This document shows, in pieces, positions 1-5,368 of a DNA stretch of 5,368 bases. Below the pieces are notes generated by a model. That model worked only from the letters and a program-made list of their open reading frames with translations. It was not told where the DNA came from and made no database searches. Source of the DNA: Anaerolineales bacterium (lineage in GTDB: Bacteria; Chloroflexota; Anaerolineae; Anaerolineales; Villigracilaceae). Each line of letters starts with the position of its first letter. Positions within the stretch are counted from its first letter, which is position 1. The stretch lies in NCBI GenBank assembly GCA_016789485.1, contig JAEURE010000209.1, positions 1 through 5,368 of the forward strand, read 5' to 3'. The translations under genes and the position numbers were made by a program.

Positions 1-3000
1 TTCCCTTATGTTCCTTCCATGGTGATCTCCCGCATCGCAGAGACGCCCCACTTCCCCAACCAGCCGACAACCGAAAATTTTAAAGCCGCAGCATTATTTG
101 CCGATATCTCGGGCTTCACTTCTTTGACGGAGAAACTGGCAGGGCGCGGACCGCGAGGTGTGGAAGCCCTCAGCCACATTTTGAACGACTATTTCGGCAG
201 GCTCACCGACCAGATCACCAAATATAATGGCGACATCGTTAACTTTGCAGGAGACTCCCTGCTGGCAGTTTGGAGAATCAACGATACGAGCGAGCAGGAA
301 GCTGTCGTTCAGATCGCAGTGCAATGTGCGCAACGCCTGCAAATGGAAGTACGTAACTATGATTCAGGAGTGGAGGCAAAACTCTTCATGCGCATCGGCG
401 TCGGCGTGGGAGACGCCCAAGCTTATTATCTTGGAGGATTCAAAGGCAAGTGGGAATTTTTCCTGACTGGAAATGCGGTTGAACAGGCATACACCACAGA
501 AAAGAGCGCTTCACCGGGGGATATTACGCTTTCACAAGATGTTTGGGAACTCGTAAAAAACGTCAGCGGGTTTCAAGGGGATGCAGACTCATTTCGTTTG
601 GTGGACATTCCGCTTAAGGTCATCCCCGAACCTCCCACCCCGCCAACTCTTATCGAAGGTTCGGAGAGTTCGCTGAATGGTTTTATCTCACCCGCCATAC
701 AATCCTGGCTGGCGGCGGAACAGATCGAATGGCTGGCAGAACTTCGGCGCGTGACAACCCTCTTCGTCAATCTTGGGAACTTCAACAGCAGTATCAGCCT
801 TGAACATGGAACACAGGTCATCCGCGCCATTCAGGAGGCAGCCGCGCATTTTGAAGGCAGCCTGAACGAGATCGGCATGGATGAAAAAGGCGCCAGCCCG
901 CTGGTGACTTTTGGCGTGCATCCGCTGGCGCATGAAGATGATCCGCTGCGCGGCGTGATGGCGGCGCGGGAAATTTCAAAACGCCTGAGCGAACTGGGGC
1001 AGACGCACTCGATCGGCATTACAACAGGGCGCGTATTCTGTGGAGTGATCGGCGGCGCAAGCCGGCGCGAGTATGCCATCCTCGGCGATGCGGTCAACAC
1101 GGCGGCGCGTTTCATGCAGGCGGCTTCAAGCGGATATTCGATTCCCATCCTGTGCGACTCCGCGACGCAGCAGGGCGCAAGCTCGAAGATGAGATTCACC
1201 CCATTGGAACCGATCCAACTCAAAGGGAAGTCTGAGGCGGTTTCTGTTTTCCATCCATTGACCGATGTGATGGATTCAAGGCAGGCGCATTACAACACAT
1301 CCTTCGTTGGGCGCGCTTCCGAAAAGCAAACTCTGCTCGATGCGCTTTCGCAGCCATCGAAGGGAGAGACGGCGCAAGTTGTGATCCTGGAAGGGGAAGC
1401 GGGGATCGGGAAATCGCGGCTGGTGGAATACGTCCAGGAAAAGGCCCTGGAATTTGGAGCTGTGCATTTCGCCTGTATGGGCGACGCAATGGAAAAAAAC
1501 ACCAGTTATTTCGGCTGGAGAAATGTATTCCGCCAATTGCTTGGTGTGGACACTTCGATGGACTCGAACGAACGCAAGGAAAAAATCCTTGCGCGGCTTT
1601 CTGAAAATTGGCGGGAACGGGCAGCCCTGCTCAACTCCATCCTCGGTGTAGATTTTGAAGAACCTTATTTTGTGCAGGAGATGAGCGGCGAGGTGCGCGC
1701 AGAAAACCTGCGGGCGCTATTCATCGACCTGCTTCAGAAAGCCGTAAAAAACAAAACTCTGGTCATCACCTTTGAAGATGCACACTGGCAGGACTCTGCT
1801 TCATGGGCATTAACTCTCGATGTAAGCAGGCTGGTGAAGCCGCTTTTACTGGTGATCGCCACCCGTCCATTGAGTGAGCCCTTGCCTGCCCACTATCAAA
1901 GCCTGTTGGCATTGAAAGGTGCGCAACGGCTTGTCCTCAGTCCGCTTGGACCCGATGAAGCCATTCAGCTTGTCAAGCAACGGCTCAACGTGCACAGCCT
2001 GCCGGAAGACATGGCAAATCTGATCCGCACAAAAGCGGAAGGGAATCCATTTTTCAGCGAAGAGCTGGCATATTCACTGCGCGATTCAGGCTTGATCGAA
2101 ATCAACGACAATATCTGCCGCATTGTCCAAGGCGTGGATCTGCAAGCTTTCTCCTTTCCCGATACCGTGCAGGGAGTGGTCACCAGCCGCATCGACCGCC
2201 TCAAACCGCAGGAACAGTTGTGTGTGAAGGTCGCCAGTGTGATCGGGCGTATTTTTACCTATCAGGTATTGAACGATATTCATCCGATCGTGAATGACAG
2301 GCAATACTTAAAGCGCTATCTGGAAGAACTTGAAAAGCTCGATCTCACCCCGCTCGAATCTGTTGACCCTGAACTGACATACATCTTCAAACATGCCATT
2401 ACGCAGGATGTCGCTTATAACCTGATGCTGTTCGGTCAACGGCAGGAACTACACAAGGTCATTGCGCTTTGGTACGAGGAGCACTTTGCCCACGACCTGA
2501 CGTCCTTCTACCCCGCATTGGCGCATCATTGGCGTTTTTCAGGAAACCATGAAAAAGCATTGTACTATCTGGAAGCCGCCGCACAGCAGGCATTGAATAA
2601 CTTCGCCAACCGTGAAGTCGTAGATTTCATGAATTCGATCTTCCAGATCGACGCGCAATCCCCGACCCGCGATAATTTCCGCAGGGCAGGCTGGCACAGG
2701 AAATTGGGTCAGGCATATAAGGGACTTGGGAATATGGAAACCAGCCGCAGCCATTTACAGCAGGCGCTGCACTTCATGGGGTATCCCATTCCAGGAAACC
2801 AAGCTGGCTGGGTGTTGGACATGCTCGGTCAGTGGCTGCGCAGAATGCTTTTTCCTGTGCAAAAAGCGGTAGAGGAAACACAACAAGCCAAACTAAAAGA
2901 GGCGATCAATACTTATGAAAGCCTCTCTGAAATTTATTATTACGCCATCGACCTGCCGCCTTTTCTGGCATGTTTACTGCGTCTGATCAATTCCGTGGAT

Positions 3001-4029
3001 AGGCTGAACGACTCGGCTGAAATGGCACGTTCCTACAGCGTGACCGCTCTTGTGGCGGGGTTGGTTCCCCTGCACGGCGTTGCAAAACGGTATGAAAAAC
3101 GCGCGCTCGAAACCATCAACTCGCTCGGTCAATTTGAAGACCTCGCCTTCGCCTTGTCTGCTTTGAGCTTGTACAACATGGGCGTCGGGGATTTTCAAAA
3201 GGCGATGTACAACATGACCCGCGCTGTAGAGTCAGTCACCTTTTTAAACAACCGTCCGCGCATGGCTGAGGTCTTCACCACGGCGGCGCAAGTCCATCAG
3301 CGCCTCGGGCAATATCAGGAAAGCTTCGAATATTTCGAACGCGCCTATCAGGCGGGACTGCATACCGAGAACCCGCAACATCAAGTCTGGGGATTGAATG
3401 GCAAGGCAGGCATCCTGCTCTATCAAGGAGGAATGAATCACGCGCAGCAAGCCGTGGACTTGATCAACGCCTCTCTGCCCCTGTTGGTTGGCAGCATCGA
3501 CCATACGGAAGATATCCGCGCCTACGGCATGCTCGGAATTGCCCACTTGCGGCTTGCACAACCCCAACCCGCCCTGCAAGCCGCGGACAAAGGCTTGCAC
3601 TTCATTTCAATCACATCCCCCACCGCACACGATGCCTTTGAAGGTTATGCGGGCGTGGCAGAGACCTACCTGCGTTTGCTCGAAGCCGACCCAACCAATA
3701 AAGACCTCGCGAAGAAGACCCGCAAAGCCCTGCAGGGCTTGCGCAAGTGCGGAAATCTCTTCCGCATTGCCATGCCGCGCTATTGGTGCTACACAGGCTG
3801 GCTGGCTTGGTTGAATGGAAACAAAAGCAAAGCCAGCCTCAGCTGGGAAAAAGGCTTGGAATTGGCAGCCCAGCTTGAAATGAAATATGAAGCGGCGCGC
3901 CTGCATTTCGAGTCGGGACGGCACACGCTTGACCATTCAGAACTGCAAGAAGCTGCCGAGGGATTTGAATCTCTTGGAGCGGGATACGACCTGGCACAGG
4001 TGCAGGACTGGTTGAAACCCAACCAGTAA
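1..4029 (+). CDS. Soluble-adenylyl-cyclase-like protein: two class III cyclase domains, STAND/AAA ATPase and TPR tail (5' end outside window)
   Basis: Large cytoplasmic signalling protein predicted to make a cyclic nucleotide. Residues count from the ATG at 19. Cyclase domain 1 (about 22-200) has LFADISGFTSLTE with metal Asp29, and FAGDSLLAVW with metal Asp79. Cyclase domain 2 (about 240-412) lacks the metal Asp (FVNLGNF, Asn251) but has YAILGDAVNTAARFM with transition-state Asn360 and Arg364, so one composite active site is expected. Next come FVGR (429-432), Walker A GEAGIGKS (459-466), Walker B LVITFEDAHW (581-590) and GNPFFSEEL (675-683), typical of STAND/AAA_16 ATPases. Residues from about 830 to 1330 are TPR-like helices, e.g. 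LAHHWRFSGNHEKALYYLEA. There are no membrane segments or signal peptide. The order matches human ADCY10. The ATG at 19 has no Shine-Dalgarno, and the frame is open to base 1, reading FPYVPSM, which resembles the conserved lead-in of this family; the real start is therefore probably upstream. Whether the product is cAMP or cGMP is uncertain. Confidence 0.93.
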   Translation, partial: FPYVPSMVISRIAETPHFPNQPTTENFKAAALFADISGFTSLTEKLAGRGPRGVEALSHILNDYFGRLTDQITKYNGDIVNFAGDSLLAVWRINDTSEQEAVVQIAVQCAQRLQMEVRNYDSGVEAKLFMRIGVGVGDAQAYYLGGFKGKWEFFLTGNAVEQAYTTEKSASPGDITLSQDVWELVKNVSGFQGDADSFRLVDIPLKVIPEPPTPPTLIEGSESSLNGFISPAIQSWLAAEQIEWLAELRRVTTLFVNLGNFNSSISLEHGTQVIRAIQEAAAHFEGSLNEIGMDEKGASPLVTFGVHPLAHEDDPLRGVMAAREISKRLSELGQTHSIGITTGRVFCGVIGGASRREYAILGDAVNTAARFMQAASSGYSIPILCDSATQQGASSKMRFTPLEPIQLKGKSEAVSVFHPLTDVMDSRQAHYNTSFVGRASEKQTLLDALSQPSKGETAQVVILEGEAGIGKSRLVEYVQEKALEFGAVHFACMGDAMEKNTSYFGWRNVFRQLLGVDTSMDSNERKEKILARLSENWRERAALLNSILGVDFEEPYFVQEMSGEVRAENLRALFIDLLQKAVKNKTLVITFEDAHWQDSASWALTLDVSRLVKPLLLVIATRPLSEPLPAHYQSLLALKGAQRLVLSPLGPDEAIQLVKQRLNVHSLPEDMANLIRTKAEGNPFFSEELAYSLRDSGLIEINDNICRIVQGVDLQAFSFPDTVQGVVTSRIDRLKPQEQLCVKVASVIGRIFTYQVLNDIHPIVNDRQYLKRYLEELEKLDLTPLESVDPELTYIFKHAITQDVAYNLMLFGQRQELHKVIALWYEEHFAHDLTSFYPALAHHWRFSGNHEKALYYLEAAAQQALNNFANREVVDFMNSIFQIDAQSPTRDNFRRAGWHRKLGQAYKGLGNMETSRSHLQQALHFMGYPIPGNQAGWVLDMLGQWLRRMLFPVQKAVEETQQAKLKEAINTYESLSEIYYYAIDLPPFLACLLRLINSVDRLNDSAEMARSYSVTALVAGLVPLHGVAKRYEKRALETINSLGQFEDLAFALSALSLYNMGVGDFQKAMYNMTRAVESVTFLNNRPRMAEVFTTAAQVHQRLGQYQESFEYFERAYQAGLHTENPQHQVWGLNGKAGILLYQGGMNHAQQAVDLINASLPLLVGSIDHTEDIRAYGMLGIAHLRLAQPQPALQAADKGLHFISITSPTAHDAFEGYAGVAETYLRLLEADPTNKDLAKKTRKALQGLRKCGNLFRIAMPRYWCYTGWLAWLNGNKSKASLSWEKGLELAAQLEMKYEAARLHFESGRHTLDHSELQEAAEGFESLGAGYDLAQVQDWLKPNQ

Positions 4030-4038
4030 ACGATCAGG

Positions 4039-4069
4039 AAGGCGGGATGGAGGTTTTCCGTCCCGCCTT
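4039..4069. terminator. Probable bidirectional rho-independent terminator between convergent genes
   Basis: An inverted repeat with 13-nt arms (AAGGCGGGATGGA at 4039-4051 and TCCGTCCCGCCTT at 4057-4069) flanks a 5-nt loop. All positions pair, one as a G-T wobble. It begins 10 bases after the cyclase stop and lies 7 bases beyond the stop of the minus-strand gene, so it can serve both. On the plus strand it is followed by a short, interrupted T tract (TTGTTTC). On the minus strand the T tract is poorer, so termination in that direction is less certain. Confidence 0.8.
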
Positions 4070-4076
4070 GTTTCAC

Positions 4077-4898
4077 TTATAGCCTCAGCATTCTGCGGGC
4101 AGCGCGTTCCACCTCAAGGGGAGTTTCCGCAGTGGATGACCTGAGAGATTCCAATATCTCATCAGGCAGGTTGTTGAGCACGTTTCTGCCTCCAGCATCT
4201 CGAAGGGATACTTGCAAAGGCGCGCCAACCTGGGACCTCTTTATAACATCTGCAAGCGCTCTGCCTGTGTACATGGCGCGGGCCGAGTCGATGGTGTCCT
4301 TTGTGTTTTGAAGTATTCCGATCAACGAGTGGACCGGAGCAGAGCCTGTGCCGATCACCAGCCCAGTAATAATGATATCTATCGGTTTAAGAAAGCTTCC
4401 CGCAGGGAGAATGCCAAGCAGGGCAAACATTTGAAGATCAGCCTGCCAGGCAATGATCAACCCCAAAATAATGGCAAAGGGCACGCTGAGCTTCTTTTTG
4501 AATGTTACATAGACTGGGGATTTATGATATTCAGATAACCGGTCTTCGGCCTTGATCAATTCAGTTTCCAGCCTGGATTTCTCGTCGGCGGGGGGATTCT
4601 CGGCAGAGATCAGGTTGGCGCGTGCCGTCTGTACTTGTTTCTGTGCCCAACTTACGTAATCCGTCACATTTCCCACCGCCTTGGATGCAGTGAGGAAACT
4701 GTTCTCGACAAAATCCCAGACCATTTCAATGATCCGTTCTATGAGTGTGGCGGCAGCAAGCAGACCTGCCAGCTTGGCGGCGATCTCCCCTGTTTGAGCA
4801 GGGTCAACGGGAGGTTCCGCGCCTTGTGCGTAAACCACTCCTGTATACAGCAGGGATAAACCGATTGCAAAAGTCATGGAAAGCCAGATACGTTTCAT
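4077..4898 (-). CDS. Signal-peptide-bearing membrane protein of unknown function (273 aa)
   Basis: I do not recognise this protein. It opens with a textbook signal peptide: MKR, a hydrophobic core IWLSMTFAIGLSLLYTGVV, and a likely signal peptidase I site VYA|QG after residue 24. A hydrophobic or amphipathic helix follows (about 38-63, AAKLAGLLAAATLIERIIEM). Residues about 80-135 are charged, helical and possibly coiled coil. Two further hydrophobic segments (about 138-163, VPFAIILGLIIAW, and 172-196, IDIIITGLVIGTG) are joined by a short loop, with a motif-like GTGSAPVHSLIGILQNTKD at 183-201. The tail (about 200-273) is soluble and charged. It is therefore probably an inner-membrane protein with a processed N-terminus. 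The start is well supported by AAGGAG 6 bases upstream. The gene converges on the cyclase gene and is probably expressed alone from promoters near 5030-5072. The segment pair faintly recalls small holin-like or phage membrane proteins, but that is not strong enough to name it. Confidence 0.85.
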   Translation of the reverse strand: MKRIWLSMTFAIGLSLLYTGVVYAQGAEPPVDPAQTGEIAAKLAGLLAAATLIERIIEMVWDFVENSFLTASKAVGNVTDYVSWAQKQVQTARANLISAENPPADEKSRLETELIKAEDRLSEYHKSPVYVTFKKKLSVPFAIILGLIIAWQADLQMFALLGILPAGSFLKPIDIIITGLVIGTGSAPVHSLIGILQNTKDTIDSARAMYTGRALADVIKRSQVGAPLQVSLRDAGGRNVLNNLPDEILESLRSSTAETPLEVERAARRMLRL

Positions 4899-4904
4899 AG
4901 CATT

Positions 4905-4910
4905 CTCCTT
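4905..4910 (-). promoter_or_regulatory. Shine-Dalgarno site of the membrane protein gene
   Basis: AAGGAG on the minus strand with a 6-base gap to the ATG at 4898. The match is strong and the spacing near ideal, which fixes this start codon. The bases just upstream (CTCC at 4914-4917) could pair with GGAG of the site. Confidence 0.85.
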
Positions 4911-4956
4911 GGGAGGCAGTCATTGCCCGCCCGATTTCATCATGACATTCAACGCA

Positions 4957-4995
4957 TTCGATACAGGGTTATTCGTGGTCGCTTCCTTCGATACA
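4957..4995. repeat. 9-bp direct repeat in the leader of the membrane protein gene
   Basis: TTCGATACA occurs at 4957-4965 and again at 4987-4995 (TGTATCGAA on the transcribed strand). The copies are exactly 30 bp apart, about three helical turns, and lie between the predicted promoters and the ribosome binding site. This would suit a pair of operator half-sites downstream of the promoter. Two copies of a 9-mer are modest evidence and chance is possible. Confidence 0.4.
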
Positions 4996-5032
4996 CACCT
5001 GCCTTTCGCTGCCCCTTTGGATGCAACTACAA

Positions 5033-5060
5033 TGTATAAAAATACTATACAGAAAATCAA
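5033..5060 (-). promoter_or_regulatory. Alternative overlapping promoter P2 for the membrane protein gene
   Basis: On the minus strand, TTGATT (5055-5060) as -35 and TATACA (5033-5038) as -10 are separated by 16 bp. This overlaps P1, shifted 11 bp downstream. Either or both could be used; the sequence alone does not decide. Confidence 0.4.
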
Positions 5061-5072
5061 TCTGATATTCAA
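5044..5072 (-). promoter_or_regulatory. Predicted sigma70-type promoter P1 for the membrane protein gene
   Basis: On the minus strand, TTGAAT (5067-5072) serves as -35 and TATAGT (5044-5049) as -10, with a 17-bp spacer. The surrounding 80 bp (5031-5110) contain only 17 G/C bases, far below the neighbouring genes. The T/A tracts at 5085-5110 lie upstream of the -35 in this orientation, where an UP-like element would sit. Transcription would start near 5037 and give a leader of about 135-140 nt before the ATG at 4898. Confidence 0.55.
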
Positions 5073-5137
5073 TAAGCAGGTTGAATTAAGAAAAATAAAA
5101 TCGGATAAAACTCCTCACATTTCCAGCCTATGCAAAC

Positions 5138-5156
5138 CAGTTGTGATCAGCAACCG
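5138..5156 (-). terminator. Weak hairpin downstream of the right-edge gene, possible terminator
   Basis: On the minus strand CGGTTG and CAACTG can form a 6-bp stem (one G-T wobble) around a 7-base loop. It begins 33 bases after the stop of the gene entering from the right, and only GTTTG follows it. The stem is short and there is no real T tract, so this is a poor intrinsic terminator. It is recorded because no better candidate lies between that gene and the next promoter. Confidence 0.2.
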
Positions 5157-5188
5157 CTCCTGTTCATAAACAGAAATGTTAGGCTGCT

Positions 5189-5368
5189 TTATGGCCGCAA
5201 GTACTGAACAACATCAACAGCCTCCCTATCCAGATCGATCTTCAGCAAATCTTTTAGTATTGCCATATGCCCCTGCCCGCCAATGGCCAGGAACCGGTCG
5301 GCGCGATTACCGACGCCGACATCAAGAACGACCTTCCGCCCACCTACAGCAACCCCACGCAAACGAAG
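5189..5368 (-). CDS. C-terminal fragment of an unrecognised protein (59 codons, start outside window)
   Basis: An open minus-strand frame runs in from the right edge and ends at TAA (5189-5191). It was found by translating the edge by hand, since it lacks a start codon inside the window. The 59 residues look like real globular protein: LRLRGVAVGGRKVVLDVGVG, then NRADRFLAIGGQGHMAILKD, then LLKIDLDREAVDVVQYLRP. The pattern is a beta strand (KVVLDVGVG), a Gly-rich turn (IGGQGH) and two helices with charged and hydrophobic residues alternating, ending in a basic tail. G+C and codon use change sharply at its stop codon, from coding-like to AT-rich intergenic, which supports it. Family and function are unknown. 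It is on the same strand as the membrane protein gene, but 290 bp with its own promoter area separates them. Confidence 0.75.
   Translation of the reverse strand, partial: LRLRGVAVGGRKVVLDVGVGNRADRFLAIGGQGHMAILKDLLKIDLDREAVDVVQYLRP

Noticed and set aside
831..1223. 130-codon minus-strand open frame inside the cyclase gene, and similar ones throughout 94-3936
   Set aside because: They are antisense or out-of-frame shadows of the strongly supported cyclase reading frame; their translations are Ser/Arg/Pro/Cys-rich and show no motifs.
4212..4538. 108-codon plus-strand open frame opposite the membrane protein gene
   Set aside because: Antisense to a gene with signal peptide, membrane segments and strong ribosome binding site; its translation has no recognisable features.
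5140..5154. GTTGTGATCAGCAAC as a CRP/FNR-like operator
   Set aside because: Only a TGTGA half-site is present with no proper second half at the right spacing; it lies upstream of the promoter area but the match is too poor.
4876..5169. 97-codon plus-strand open frame across the intergenic region
   Set aside because: It overlaps the start, ribosome binding site and promoters of the minus-strand gene, lacks a Shine-Dalgarno, and its second half is AT-rich low-complexity sequence with no domain-like pattern.
5117..5180. ACATTTC at 5118-5124 and GAAATGT near 5173-5179 as an inverted repeat, with AGCCT/AGGCT beside them
   Set aside because: The 7-bp arms are about 50 bases apart and the adjacent 5-mers are in the wrong order to extend the stem, so chance is the simplest explanation.
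1..5368. Mobile elements, CRISPR arrays, tRNA or rRNA genes
   Set aside because: No transposase-like frame, terminal inverted repeats, regularly spaced repeats or RNA-gene signatures were seen on either strand.

Overview
Organism: the window reads as ordinary bacterial chromosome of moderate G+C. The best guess is a filamentous Chloroflexota (Anaerolineae-like), because very large proteins with two cyclase domains, a STAND-type ATPase and TPRs are common there. This placement is an inference from gene type and codon flavour; no rRNA or marker gene is present to confirm it.

Layout: positions 1-4029 (+) hold almost all of one giant multidomain signalling protein. It has two class III nucleotidyl cyclase domains, a P-loop ATPase and a long TPR-like helical tail, the same order as mammalian soluble adenylyl cyclase (ADCY10). 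Its true start almost certainly lies left of the window. A 13-bp-arm hairpin at 4039-4069 sits between this gene and a convergent gene and probably terminates both. Positions 4077-4898 (-) encode an exported or membrane protein of unknown function, with a signal peptide, a charged helical region and a C-terminal hydrophobic pair of segments, led by a strong Shine-Dalgarno. Its upstream region (4899-5188) holds an AT-rich promoter area with two overlapping sigma70-like promoters, a roughly 130-base leader with a 9-base direct repeat, and a possible small hairpin at the ribosome binding site. Positions 5189-5368 (-) are the last 59 codons of another gene running in from the right edge; its product is not recognised.

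How they relate: the cyclase and the membrane protein converge, so they are not an operon. The right-hand fragment and the membrane protein share a strand, but about 290 bp containing a promoter lies between them, so they are probably separate units. No mobile element, CRISPR, tRNA or rRNA was seen.

Most interesting point: the cyclase keeps the asymmetric catalytic layout of soluble adenylyl cyclase (metal Asp pair in the first domain, transition-state Asn/Arg in the second). It differs at the positions that in the human enzyme bind bicarbonate (Lys to Asn75, Arg to Tyr158) and recognise adenine (Lys to Glu284, Thr to Ala353). This suggests altered ligand control and possibly altered nucleotide choice.
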